Positions 11,096 through 22,928 of a stretch of 64,000 nucleotides of DNA are shown piece by piece. A program made the position numbers and the translations under genes. Where the stretch lies: the NCBI RefSeq assembly GCF_009727055.1, contig NC_052350.1:31038789-31102788 (forward strand), read 5' to 3'. The notes beneath the pieces were generated by a model. That model did not search any database. It saw nothing but the letters and a program-made list of their open reading frames with translations, and was not told where the DNA came from. The stretch comes from Benincasa hispida. Lineage: Eukaryota; Streptophyta; Magnoliopsida; Cucurbitales; Cucurbitaceae. Position 1 is the stretch's first letter, and the number at the start of each line of letters is the position of its first letter.

Positions 11096-12023
11096 AGCAG
11101 TGACTGCGCTAATACACGATACAAACTCATCAGGGACACATTTTTTTAAGTATCTTTTTGATATCTTTATTTCATGAACTTACTTTGCCTTTTTATACAA
11201 ACACTACTCTTTAAATTATCAACTCTGTCTTTCATATTTTTTACCCTCTTGAGTTTTTAGCAACGATCATGGTAAACGATTGCGGTGGAGCTACGCGATA
11301 ACCAAAAAACGCGACCAGTTCATTCAGCCCATCGCAATCGAGGAATCACCCCACCGTAAAGAAGGATGCGATCACAGATGATGCGGGCAACAGAGAAAAT
11401 TTAGGGGTTGTATCTTTCTTTGACTTTCTTACTCTAAATTTTGCACTCTCGCATCCCATTTCAACATTGCTAATTTTATCATCGCATCCTCCTTAGTTTA
11501 GCGCAATCATTAAATGTTGATTACTTTGTTTAGTCACTGCATTTTCTTCCATACCAATTATGATTTCAATGATGAAACTCATGCCTCTATTCCTCATCGC
11601 ATGTACTAGAATCAACTTAATTTCAGGATGGTCAATTCATGAAACATTTCTAGAAGTTAGTGGTCCACCAGCTTTCTTTCAAAATGATTTTTACGAAACT
11701 TCCTAAGAGCATCGCATGAGTCATTTCAGTCTATCAGCAATAGGGACATTGGTGCATAGATATTTGGGGGTGATTGCCAGTATTTATTTTCAAGCTTGCT
11801 ACTTTTAGTCATTTCAATTAAAAAATAAATCATAACATTGAGATCGGATCCTACTCGTAGTTGGATGTCTGCATGACACCCATGGGGGCAAGCCAAAACG
11901 AAGGTAGGAATTGTGACCAACACATAAATCAAGTGATCGCAACTCCACTGCCAAATGGGCATGAGTTTAGACTGAGAAAGAGCGCATTGCTCGTAGTTGG
12001 ATGCTCGAATGACACCCATGGGG
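11096..12023 (+). other. G1 untranslated 3' region, first part
   Basis: No coding sequence is recognisable here. The region is AT-rich, with many GCAT/CGCAT words like those in the LTRs. It carries two copies of a motif of about 48 bp at 11857-11904 and from 11993. The region continues after the solo LTR, at 13698-14012. Confidence 0.6.
11857..11904 (+). repeat. Conserved 3'-UTR motif, copy 1 (G1)
   Basis: The motif reads gtagttggatg, then atgacacccatgggggcaag, then ccaaaac. A second copy begins 136 bases later at 11993 and is cut by the solo LTR at 12029, resuming at 13698. G2 has the same pair at 46823 and 46959, with the same 136-base spacing. Confidence 0.75.
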
Positions 12024-12028
12024 GTAAG

Positions 12029-13697
12029 TGATAACGGGCAGAAATGCACATTATCATAGTGCTAAGTTCTTAAACAATGTTGGATTGCATTGATGAAATT
12101 TGTTAACTTGCGTCCATTAAGCATCGTTTTCATAATATTGTGGTCGCATGCGTTCATCGCATTAGAACTATTGATTTTTGTATTTTTGTGCAGAATATGC
12201 GTTAACGCAATGCAAGAATTGCGATCATAGGAAATCATTAGTCGAGCGCAACTTCACCGTAAGGCTTTGTTTTGATCGTGCTCGCAAACATTCGCCCGAG
12301 AAGGATCGCCGCAACTTGGTCAGCGCAACATGGTGGGCGCATCCAGGTGAAAGGCTAATTAAGCGCGATGGGACATAAAGCTGATGACAGTCGAATCCGA
12401 ATTAAGTTGACAGCCAATAACAGTCACAAAGTACATTCAGCTTTTCGGTGACAATTATTCGGCGCATTAGTCAGGAATTAAAGCCGTCCCATCTGTACAA
12501 CCATGAGAGAGAAGCCGCCTTTCACCATGGATGCTCTATAAATACCAAGGGCATTCTTCAGAGAAGGGGTTAAGCAGCTAGAGATTTCATACTTTAGTTC
12601 GCACGCTTTTGTCCATAGTTTTCTTTCATTGCAAGGTGGAAGCGAGGAAGGATGTTATGTCGGCAGATCGTTTCGGTAAGCTTGAGAGAGCGCCAGAAGC
12701 TTCAAGGGCAGAGAGAGGGCCAACACCTGCAGAAGCAGGAACATCTTTAGAACAAAATAGAGATTTCAGTGTAAAAGCCTCGGTCAGCAAGGAATTGCTA
12801 CCAGGCTCTTTACCTTTAACTTCCATTGTCATTTTGTACTCAACTCATTTATAAAAATGGAATTTCCTTCTCTATATCTGTTCACTCTCTGTTATACACG
12901 CATGAGTAGCTAAATCAGTTGAATGGGTTGAGAAGCATTTAGCTAGCACAACTAGGGAATTTTCATTCTTTGCGATTATCTTGTATTATGTATGCTTTAT
13001 TTGTCCATTAGAGATACTGAGGAGGGTAGTCTAAGGATAGGATCTAGACTTGGGAAGGTCAAGTTAGAATCTAGGTTCGAGAAAGTCAGATTAGAAAACA
13101 TAATACAAGAGATAGGCACTTAGGAATGAGCACTATTTGTTATTAACGCATCGCATGCATCCTAGAGATAGGATATAATTGTATGCAGTCGCCTTGCTTT
13201 CATGCATTTTGCATCATCGCATAGGACAAGAGTAGAGACTTAGGAATAAGCTCTATGGACACTTTTGCATTCAACACATGTATCCTAGACTTAGGAGAAT
13301 CGCATTTCCATTGGAAAATGACTTGTTGTGTATGGTTGTAACATGATCACATAGTCTGACGCATTCCCAAGTAACGCTAGCTAAAGATTTTCTCAACCCG
13401 TTCATCGCATACTCATTGCATCTATCACACAACTGCCTTTTCTCAAATCTGCCGCATTTATTTATTTTTGATCAACACAAACAGAAAACCCAAAAACTTA
13501 TTTATTTACTCGGTTACCGCAAGGCTTTCACAAAAATTACCAACGCAATCTGTTTCAACAAGTCCCTGTGTTCGACCCTAGACTTACCAAGAAACTCAAA
13601 GGAATTTACACTTGGATTCCACTGGGGAAACTTAAGTGCACAACGCAATTCCATCAACGCATATCATCCGCATTTCCACTTCATAAAATCAAGCACA
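12029..13697 (+). mobile_element. Solo LTR of the G2 family inside G1
   Basis: It starts TGATAACGGGCAG and is collinear with the G2 LTRs over 1,669 bp. Flanks are gtaag (12024-12028) and gcaag (13698-13702), a 5-bp duplication with one mismatch. Removing it restores the 3'-UTR motif seen intact in G2. It holds a TATA box at 12536-12545. There is no internal region: this is the product of recombination between the two LTRs of a former full element. Confidence 0.9.
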
Positions 13698-14026
13698 GCA
13701 AGCCAAAATGAAGGCAAGGCACTTGGATCAGCGCAAGGTCACAAAAAGATATCTAAACCGCGCAAGGATAAAAAATCATTTGGAAACACCCTGGTTGGAA
13801 AAAGTTCTGAAATAAATCATGCGATGTCCTGGAAACAAATAAAGTCTTTTTGAAGGTTAAACTTACAGTCCCTAAGTATTAGAAATATTTTAGGAAGAGA
13901 CCAGGATAGAAATAAATTTGAATAAGGCACCTCGAGAAACCTAGGTAAGGAGAAGGAGGCTGACTCTCTAAAGAAAATCTTTAGTTTACGCTTGAGGACA
14001 AGCATTGTTTTAAATTTGGGGTTGTG
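13698..14026 (+). other. G1 untranslated 3' region, last part, with polypurine tract
   Basis: It continues the 3'-UTR motif (agccaaaatgaagg) and ends in ttaaatttggggttg just before the 3' LTR at 14027, the expected place and type of a polypurine tract. G2 has the matching ttaaatttgggggtg before its 3' LTR. There is no coding signal. Confidence 0.7.
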
Positions 14027-17000
14027 ATAACAGGTAGAAATGCACATTATTACAGCGAATAAGTAAAACAATGTGGGAATGTGATGATAAAAATATACAA
14101 AATCATATCCAAAAGCGTTAAACTGAGAATATTGCGATCGCATGCACCCATCGCATAAAAGTAGCTAATTTACTCATTTTGTGCAGGAAAAATGCATTGG
14201 CGCAATTTAAATTGTGATCCAAGGAATTAGGCGTCCGCGTGCATTAAAAGATTGTGATTGCAAAGTCATGCAATCGAGAAGTTGCTTGATGCTTTATTTT
14301 TAGGAAGTGGAAATGTGGATGATATGTGTTGATGAAATTGCGTTGTGCACTCAAGCTTCCTCAACGGAATCTAAGTGTAAATTCCACTGAGTTTCCTAGT
14401 AGTCCAGGGTCAAACACAAGGACTTGTGAAAACAGATTGCATTGGTAATTTTTATGAAGACCTTGCAGTAACCAAATAAATAAATTGTTGTTGTGGTTAT
14501 TGTTTGCAATGATGAAAAATAAACAAATGCAGTGGAGTTTGAAAAGAGTTGGTAAACGGAAGATGCGATGAGTATGCAGTGGATGGGTTGAGAAGGGTTT
14601 CGGCTAACACTTCCTAGAATGCGTTCATGCTTTGCGATCATGCAACATGCATACAATAGTAAACCACCTCTCGATGCGAATGCTACGGCTTTTAAGGCTA
14701 GAACGCATGCGATATATGCGATGTCTATAAGGCCTACACATAAGCCTCTATTCTTATTTATGCGATGACAGGATAACACACACATAAATAAGGCGACCAC
14801 ATAATATCATTCCTATTTCTAGGATGCGTGCGATACAGATTGACAAACAGAGCTTATCTCTAAGTCTCTATCTCTTATTTATGCAGTTCTAATCTTGTTC
14901 TCTTGAGTCCAGATTCTAACCTAGCTCTCTCAAGTCATTAGGTTCTTTCTTTAGACTCTCTCTCGAATAACTCTATAGGGTATTTTGCACAGCATAAAAC
15001 AAGACAATCGCAAGCAATGAACTTCCTAGGTCATGTTAGCTTAGTTCTTCTCAACCCATTCAACTAGTTTAGCTACTCACGCGTGCTAAGAGAGTGAACA
15101 GATGTAGAAATAGAACTTCCATTATATAAATATAAAGATGAAGTACAAAATAACAATGCAAGTATAGAATAAAGGGGCTGGTAGTAATCTCTTACTGCCC
15201 AGGCTTTTACACTGTTTTCTACTCGTGCTCAAAAGTTAATCTCGCTCTCGCGAGAGTCGGCCCGCTCTCTGCTTCTTCGCCTCAAGCTTCTCTCTCGAGT
15301 TGCCTTGAGCGATCTCTGGCGTCACCATTCTTCTCTTGCTCTGCCTTAAAATGGAAAGGAAAACTACGGACAGAGGCGTGAACTTGTGGAACAAAGGATA
15401 ACTGAACTAGTGAACCAATCAACCCCTTTTTTGAAGGCTGCACTTGGTATTTATAGAACATCCAGGGTGAAGGGCGGCTTCTCTCTCATGATTGTGTAGA
15501 TGGGACAGCTTTAATTCCTGATTGATACGCCGAATATTTGTCACCGAAAAGCTGAATGTACTTGTGATCGTTAACGAATGTCAACTTATTTCGGATTCGA
15601 TTGTCATTAGCTTTCTGTCCCATCGCGATTAATTAGCCTCTCACCCAGATGCGCCCACCATGTTGCGCTGACCAAGTTGCGACGATCCTTCTCAGGCGAA
15701 TGTTTGCGAACAAAATCATCGCAAAGCCTTGTGGTGAAGTTGCATTCATCCAAAGATTTCCTATGATCGCAATTCTTACATTGCATCAACGCATATTCTG
15801 CACAAAAATACAAGAATCAACTGTTCTAATGCGATGAACGCATGCGACTGCAATATTATGAAATTGATGCTTAATGGACACAAATTAACGTATTTCATCA
15901 ATGCAATCAAACATTGTTTAAGAACTTAGCACTATGATAACGTGAATTTCTGCCCGTTATCATTGCTCAAGAAGATGGCCGGATAAAGACAGTGCATCAA
16001 GGTGAAAGTTTAATAAATCATGATGGGACGGAAAGCTGATGACGGTTGAATCCGAATTTAGTTGACCAGTCGTTAACGACACATTGTAGCAAGTACATTC
16101 AACTTTTCGGTGACTATTAATCGACACATCAGAGCAGAAGATTTAATAACCTCCCACCATTGCAATCATTAAAGAGAAAAGTTTCTTCACCTTGAGCTTT
16201 ATAAATACCGAAGGCCACCATCGTTAAAGGAGTTGGGATTAACAAGTTAGATCATATATAAAGTAGATAAGCCGTTAGTCTGTAGTTATTCTTATACTTA
16301 GAAGGCAAAGGCGAGCAAAGAGAAGAAAATGTCGAGAGGACATTCCTGGACAGCTCGAAAGACTATCGGGAAGCACTATAAAAGGAGAGAGGGTCGACAC
16401 CTGCGAAAGAAAGGATATTCTTCTAGGTAGAGTTGGAATGAAAAGATAGTGTAAAAGCTACGGGAAGCAAGACAGTGCTATCGGGCTTCTTATCCCTACT
16501 TTCCATTGTTGTTTTGTATTCTGCACTTTATTTATAGAAAATGAAATTCTCATTTCAATATCTGTTCAATCTCTCCACAACTCACATGAGTAGCTCAATT
16601 TCTGAGTGGGTTGAGAAGTACTTAGCTAGCATGACCTAAGATTTTCACTTTATGCAATCATCTTGTCTTATGTATGCGTCATTCACCCTTTAAAGATACT
16701 TAAGAGAGTAGTCTAAAGAAAGAATCTAGACTTGAGAAAGTCATATTAGAATCTAGGCTTGAGAGAGTCAAATTAGAACCATATAAGCCAGAGATAGATA
16801 CTTAGACATAATTTCTGTTTGCCATTACGCATCGCATGCACCCTAGAAGTAGGACATGATAGTATGCAATCACCTTGTGTATGTGTGCATCATTCATCAT
16901 CGCATAGACAAGAATAGAGGCTTAGACATAAGTCCTATCGACATTATCGTATACATCGCATGCATCCTAGAATTAGGAACTATGGCATTTGCATTGAGAG

Positions 17001-17374
17001 ATGACATGCTGTTGTTATGTGTGTAGCATGATCGCATAACATGAACGCAATCCTAGAAAGTGTTAGTTAAATCTCTTCTCAACCTGTTCATCGCATACTC
17101 ATTGTAATTCTCGATTTCATCAACTCTTTACTCGAATCTATCACTTAGGATCTATACTTAAACAAAATACCAAACAACTTATTTGTTTTTGCCACCGCAA
17201 AGCAGTCAAATTTACTGCCGCATAGTAACTCAGTAGTCCCTGTGTTCGACCCTGGAATTACCAGGAAACCTAATGAGATTTATACTTAGGTTTTACTAGG
17301 AAAACTTGCATGTGCAACGCATAACTCATCACTGAAAACATACATCATAATCGCATCACATTTACAATGCATCA
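14027..17374 (+). repeat. G1 3' LTR, interrupted by a solo LTR
   Basis: It starts TGATAACAGG like the 5' LTR, runs to 14286, resumes at 15968 (ttgctcaagaagatggcc, matching 4317 on) and ends GCATCA at 17374. The net length is about 1,667 bp. The U5 part at about 17180-17300 keeps a segment lost from the 5' LTR. Confidence 0.88.
14287..15962 (-). mobile_element. Solo LTR (G2 family), minus orientation, with perfect TSD
   Basis: A 1,676-bp LTR in reverse orientation: its left edge reads tgatgctt, the reverse of the LTR end, and its right edge reads cccgttatca, the reverse of the LTR start. It is flanked by TTGCT at 14282-14286 and again at 15963-15967, a perfect 5-bp duplication. The TATA decamer is at 15447-15456 on the minus strand. 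It lies inside the G1 3' LTR, so it is younger than G1. Confidence 0.93.
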
Positions 17375-18197
17375 CCCCTGTAGTTACATCTAACTCCTTA
17401 AGTACCACTGATTTCTCTAATGAACAATAGATCATAGTCCTATGACTAAAACCTTCTCGGGCCAAGAGAAAGTGTGGCGTCACATTGTTCAAGCCCCGGA
17501 ATCAGCCCTTAAGGGAGAAATTTATCTACTTACCTCTTCTTCGGGGAAGGAGTAAATTCCATCTTTTGTAGCTGAGTTCCCAGCTCCCCAATCAGACGAA
17601 TCCCTAAAGTGGTAGGCTTGTTGAGTTCGTAATCTACCCACTCTCACCCCTACAAATCAAAGGATCGCCCTCATAGGCAGAAGTTCACAACTCACTCAGG
17701 ATTAAGGTCATGTTACCTATGGTCATCCTAGTGAAATAAAAGTCTCAATTATGAACGGTGTTATATAATGAGACTAAACATTTCATGGTCCAGTCTTATA
17801 CAAACTTCTTTGTATAGAATATCCCCGCTCACGTGTCTAATATATGAATAATCAGGATCAGATCATTTGTAGCACTTTACAATATTTGTAACACCTATAA
17901 AGCGGGTCACACTCATAGTGTCACAAGGTTAAGGTATCCCTCCTTATCCATATACTACAGATAATTTAGGTTATTGCTTAAAACACGATCCACTTATATG
18001 TCTCCACATACATGTTTAAGTTACGACGATAACCATGAATCTTAATTTATTGGTTTGTGGGTAATGCAACTAAAATATCTCATATTTCATAGACTGAAGT
18101 GAATAAAATATCACATATTATAAATCACAAAGTGTTTGTTCATACAAGTGTTTACAAACTACAGAACCCTATAAGATTTAGGGCATCAACCCCAACA
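17375..18197 (-). repeat. Copia LTR, 5' portion (right of G1)
   Basis: Continuation of the LTR cut at 4051. On the minus strand it begins TGTTGGGG at 18197. It matches the neighbouring copia LTRs, including the gtagttacatctaactcc block. Its left end carries cccct, the right copy of the G1 target duplication. Confidence 0.85.
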
Positions 18198-18833
18198 AGA
18201 TTCAGATCAAAACCCACAAACAAGTTTGTATACATCATTAAATTGAAATCTCACAAATTACATCAAGTTCCTCTGAATCCCTAAACTAAGAAACCAAAAT
18301 CTTACCTTCTCATAGAGGATGGGAAGTTACAATCTGGCATTACTTGATTAACTACTAAAGAAACGCCCAAAATACAAGTGGAGGAAGGAAAAGAGAGGAA
18401 AAATCGACTGGAGGCCAAAGGTGGGCGTGTTTTTCTGACCTAAAGCGAAGACTTCTATATATAGGGTAGCGTAACAGCATTGCAACGCTAAAATTAGCAT
18501 TGCAACGCTACAAGTAGCATTGCAACCTACATGTAGCGTTGCAACGCTGCCCTGTTTTGCACGAAACAGGTAGCTACTGCCTTATAGCATTGCGCAATGC
18601 TCGTTTGAGCGTTGGAATGCTTTGTCTAGGGTGTTTTTGTCCGTTCACGTCCCTTTGAAGCCTTGTTGCTCAAATTAGCTCCTAATTTCTCCAAATTAGT
18701 CCAAATAGCTCGTAACGACTGATTCTACCTCCAAGATGCTCAATACCTACAAAATCATCAAATAAACACATTGAACATAGTAACAACCTCGAATTAAGAA
18801 GAGGAAAATAGCATATTTTCGGTGCTATCAATA
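18198..18833 (-). repeat. Gypsy LTR fragment with GCGTTGCAACGC palindromes
   Basis: On the minus strand it starts TGATAGCACC at 18833, as the G3 LTR does (TGATAGCACTTG). It holds a TATA-like CTATATATAG at 18455-18464 with several copies of an agcgttgcaacgct-type word just upstream. It is shorter than the 1.46-kb G3 LTR and its downstream half is missing, so it is a truncated copy. No coding sequence. Confidence 0.65.
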
Positions 18834-20197
18834 ACCAACTCAACAAGCCTACCATTTTGGGGATTTGTCTTATTAGCGAGCTGGGAACATAGCTACACAA
18901 GATGGAGTTTACTCCTTCCCATCTTAGGAGAGTAGATAAATTGCTCCCTTGATAGCTGGTTTCGGGTCTTGAACAATGAGGCATCAACCTCTCACTGGAC
19001 TGAGAGGTGTTAGTTTATAATTGGACTATAAACTGTTTGTTCATCAGAGGAACCGATGGTATTTAAGGAGTTAGATGTAACTACAGGGGTAAAACAGTAT
19101 TTTCACCCAGCTGTAGTTATGAGCATTTGTGAAGGTTTATCACTCTATTGATTAGTTATATCCATGGACACAGAAATATATATACAGTGCAAAGAGTGCA
19201 GTTATCGGTCTTTAGTAGAGTGATCAGTAGTTAATGAATATTGATTAATTGGATTAAAGGAGTTTAATCAATTAATCTCATATAATTGAAACTGCTAATA
19301 TGTAGGTCCATAAAGTCCCCTTGCTAGCTCACAAAAGGATATTAACGAGGAATAATTTGAATTGTTCAAATCAAATGAGGGAATTTTATATTAATGAGAT
19401 TAATATATAATGGTGAATTATAATATGATCTATAATCCAAATTATATAAGAGAGATATATTTGAATAAGATTCAAATATCAAATACATATGAATTAGATT
19501 CATACAGAGATATATACATATAAATATGTGATATTTATATATTAATTAACCTCATATTAAATATGATTTAATATAGTTACTTAGTTTATTAATTAATGGT
19601 TGATTAATTGATTAAGAAATAATGGAGATTGGAGATTAGAATAAATATATGATATTTATGATGATTAATTAAATGTATATTAAATAGGATTTAATATATG
19701 GTTATTTGATTAATGTGTCAATTAATTAAATAAGGGTTATTTAATTAATTAGCACTAAGGGCATAAAAGAAAATTCTTGGAGAAGGGGTTAAGTACATCC
19801 TTATAGCCATTTTAGGTAAGGTTAAAAAAAAAAAAACTAGCCTCCACCTTTTCTTGAACTTCTCTCTAGAATTCTCTATCTTTTTCCTCCTCAAAGTTCT
19901 TGGAGACCACACTTTCAAGTTCTTTGAATCCTAGAGAATAGCAAGTAACGTCTATAGTGGTGTCCGTCTATGTTGGAGAAGTTCGAGATTATTAACAACG
20001 GTGAAAGAAGAAAACTAGAGGAATCAACAAAGGTAAATTGTGACTTCTCCTATTCTTCCTTTTTCAAGCATGCCTTTGTTTTCTTTGAATGTTTATCCTA
20101 AAATTACATGTTTTATTTTACTATTTTTATTTCTTTAAAAATCGGATTTCTAAATGCAAGGCGTTCACATGCTTTCGCTTGGGATTTTATCCCTTCA
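18834..20197 (+). repeat. Copia LTR, + orientation, 5'-truncated
   Basis: It is collinear with 56150-57527 and, inverted, with 22929-24260, and ends GGATTTTATCCCTTCA at 20197. The first roughly 450 bases of the LTR are missing. No PBS follows, so it is either a 3' LTR or a solo remnant. To its right sits a copia gag in the opposite orientation. Confidence 0.75.
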
Positions 20198-20221
20198 TAG
20201 TGATTGCATGATAAAGCTCAC

Positions 20222-20683
20222 CTAACTGGGCTCATTTATGAGACTTCCATTCATCTTGGCAATGTTGAAATGGTTTATCATGTTAAGGACATATTCCCTA
20301 ACAAAAGATCCTTCAGTCATCCCTGCAGTGAAGATGAACATAAGAGCATCATGCATGGCTTGTGAGGAAGGTTTTCGAAACATGTCATGCAATGAGTCCA
20401 TGATCTGGCGTGTAGTAATCATGGTCTCATGCTTTTTTGGTCATGACTTCAGATAAGCCTGCCAAAATATAGACCTTTTCCTTGTCATTGTCCTTGGTCC
20501 ATCTCCCATAAGTATCACAAACACTTCGTGATGCGTTGGGCTCAGGGGTCGAAAGACATTCCTTCATGAGAAGAATTTGAGTTTATCCACTACCAAAACT
20601 GTATTCATCGTATTTTTCCATGTTGTATAATTTTCTCCAATTCATTTTTCGATGCCAAGAAAAGTAATGATTGAGCTAGACAT
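20222..20683 (-). pseudogene. Copia gag fragment
   Basis: Reading left from the ATG at 20683, a copia gag (UBN2 type) can be followed through stops. The best preserved part is residues like MITTRQIMDSLHDMFRKPSSQAMHDALMFIF and VREYVLNMINHFNIAKMNG. It ends at 20222 against unrelated sequence, so the nucleocapsid and all of pol are missing. Its 5' leader and LTR lie to the right (20684-24810). It would have formed the particle coat. A homologous gag is at 28480-29315. Confidence 0.75.
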
Positions 20684-22914
20684 GTTGATACAACATAAAT
20701 TACTTATATTAGACACTTGTGCAAAAAATTCATTTTTCATTTTAATCCAATCAGTTTAGCAAAAACAACTAATAATGAACAAAACATTATTTATTTTGCA
20801 ATGATACATTCAGTAATTTGGAATAAATGCCACCTCAGGATGTACTGTTATTCCTATCACTGAAGTGAGACACTCTCAATCAAATATTATCCCAAAATAA
20901 CTCCTTATTCACATAATATTTCATTTCCATTCATTGGGTCGATAAAACATTAACTGCCTTGATGCCTTTTCGTAAGTGTAACCCTTCATTTTCAACCCTA
21001 TAACCCCACCCCAACTAGTCTGCCTCAGGGAAGCACATGATTGGAACAATAGATTAAAGTGATCTTATTCATTTCTAGAGTTTATAATGCCCTTCCTCTA
21101 TGCAAATACCTTCCTAAGGGAGGGTGCGCCTAAGGCACCACGAGGCCAAACATGAAAGAAACATTACAAATTAACAAAGAAGACCACAAGATATGTTATC
21201 ACACGTCCTTCTCCCACTTACTGTAAAAATTTTCTCCATTCACCTTGATATTGACCCATGAAAATACCTTCATAAGGGAGGGTGCACCCAGGGCACCACG
21301 AAGCCGAGCATGAATCTCACCCTGTGAACTTTTTTTAGGGAGAACATGGGTGGAAAAATGACATAACATATACATCTTTTTCCTCCCACTAAGTGTTCTA
21401 CCTTTTGGATTTATTAACTTAGCAAATTTTGGCTAATCAATTTTCAGCTAAGTTCTTTGTTAATTTGCTCAATATAACGTTTATATTGAATATTTAACAA
21501 TATGTGATCTCATTCATTAAAGTCTTTAACAAAATTGATAATTTATTGCATGCTTATAAAATATTTGCCCAATTCCCTTTCAGGTCCGTTCCCAGATGGA
21601 GGTGTTCCATCTCTGTCAACTTAAATACCTCAACCTAGACAGAACATTCTTCAGACAAAAGTTCCTTATGGGAAATTATTTTATAAACTTAATCTTTTAA
21701 CCAAATTCATTTTTAATCCTATTAAAATGAATTAAAAGATTATCCTATTTCTAATCTCATTAGAAACTCGTTTAACTAAGTCTTGGTGAATTAATTTTAA
21801 ACCATTTGAAATTAATTATGACATGTGTTTGCATGCAACTCTTGATTATCAATTTTAATTCTAACCCATTGAACTTATAGCCTTTATAAAATAATGAATT
21901 TGTCGAAAACCCTTTTCGTTTACACTAGGACGGTTTTGATTAAATATAACGTTTATATTAATCTAAGTAATGTCATGCAAAATGCAAAGTTCATTTTTTT
22001 TTCATCTAATTATAATGCTTATAATTATCATTCATGAAAAATAAACATGCATATTCATCATATATTATAACATTTATGATGCATGAATATGCTTACTCAA
22101 AACTTGCATTCAAATAATATAACAATTATATTATAATGCATGAGCATGCTTATATTAATGATGCATCTAGAAATATAATATTTATATTTAGATATGATGC
22201 AAAAACATGTTTATCCTAAGGTGGAATTTTAAATTTATATGGCATACAATATGCAATATATAAATCATACAATTTAAACATACATCTCATGCACATTCAA
22301 TTATATAAAAGACAATAATAGACCAATATTTGGCACCCTAATAAAATAATTAAATTAATATAATCAAATTATACTAATTTAATTACAAACAAATAAAATC
22401 TAAAACCTTAGATTTTATAAAGTTCTAACAGAAAACAGAGAAGAAAAAAAAACTACTGCTGTTCGGCGACGATGGCAGATAAATCAGAGCTCAAACACAA
22501 TGATCTAACTGTCAAAACAAGACCCTGGTGTCCTTAACATACTGGCTAAATTTTAGCTCGATCCAATGGTTAGAACTCCAGCAATCAACAAATTAGTGAA
22601 TGTTGTCCCTAAAAAATTGAACTGTACCGTTTCTCTCCTTTTATCTTGTTTCGTATTTATTTTCTTGGGTTCTTTTCACAACAACTTTTTGCCACAAATG
22701 ACACGGACTTACATATTCGATTTAAAGTAAAATGCCCAAAAACAACGGGCCCTTACATGATCAAATCAAGTAAAATAATTCTATGTGTCAAATACCAAAA
22801 ACATATATTAAGCCAAACCCTCATACATTTTCAAGCAAAATGCAAAAAAATAACCCACCTCATGAACTGAATTTTGTTTCAAAAAATAGAAAATCAAAAT
22901 GAAAGAAAACATTG
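20684..22914 (-). other. Copia untranslated leader, about 2.2 kb
   Basis: No ORF with recognisable similarity. It is AT-rich and collinear in patches with the leader of the next copia copy: blocks like ccttctcccac, attcaccttg, tattgacccatg and gaagccgagcatgaatctcac occur here near 21210-21325 and again near 29819-29935. Unusually long leaders are known in some copia lineages. Confidence 0.6.
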
Positions 22915-22926
22915 GCTCTGATACTA
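22915..22926 (-). other. Primer-binding site, initiator tRNA-Met
   Basis: Minus strand TAGTATCAGAGC, one transition away from TGGTATCAGAGC. It lies 2 bases inside the LTR edge at 22929, so that LTR is the 5' LTR of the element extending to the left. Confidence 0.85.
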
Positions 22927-22928
22927 AT

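Larger units (their letters stand above)
4052..17374 (+). mobile_element. Ty3/gypsy element G1 (Athila-like), nested in a copia LTR
   Basis: G1 has both LTRs (4052-5618 and 14027-17374, the latter interrupted), a tRNA-Asp-type PBS, gag, protease, RT, RNase H and integrase pseudogenes in that order, an untranslated 3' region and a polypurine tract. Flanking bases cctct (4047-4051) and cccct (17375-17379) are a 5-bp target duplication with one mismatch. Two solo LTRs, at 12029-13697 and 14287-15962, were inserted later. Without these the element is about 10 kb. I see no envelope-like ORF between pol and the 3' LTR. Placement in the Athila/Tat branch rests on the PBS, the gag type and the D-L-G-A protease. 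Confidence 0.9.
2627..18197 (-). mobile_element. Ty1/copia remnant: leader, PBS and LTR, split by gypsy G1
   Basis: Reading the minus strand, an LTR starts TGTTGGGG at 18197 and runs left to 17375. It resumes at 4051 and ends at 2929. A PBS and a short piece of untranslated leader follow (2914-2627). The LTR pieces add up to about 1.95 kb, close to the 1.88-kb related LTR at 22929-24810. The leader contains a short block (aatgcccaaaaac, then gggcccttacat) also present at 22730-22758 in the neighbouring copia leader. No coding part of this copy is in the window. Confidence 0.8.

Noticed and set aside
11726..12049. 107-residue minus-strand frame with a repeated CPHGCHADIQLR / TPMGVIRASNYEQ pattern
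   Set aside because: The repeat comes from the 48-bp non-coding motif read backwards. Related motif copies encode other peptides in other frames, so there is no sign of selection on protein.
19380..19760. Dense AT palindromes such as attaattaat and atatataa
   Set aside because: They belong to the AT-rich part of the copia LTR, which recurs at 23390-23760 and 56690-57070. They are not a separate origin or matrix element that I can support.
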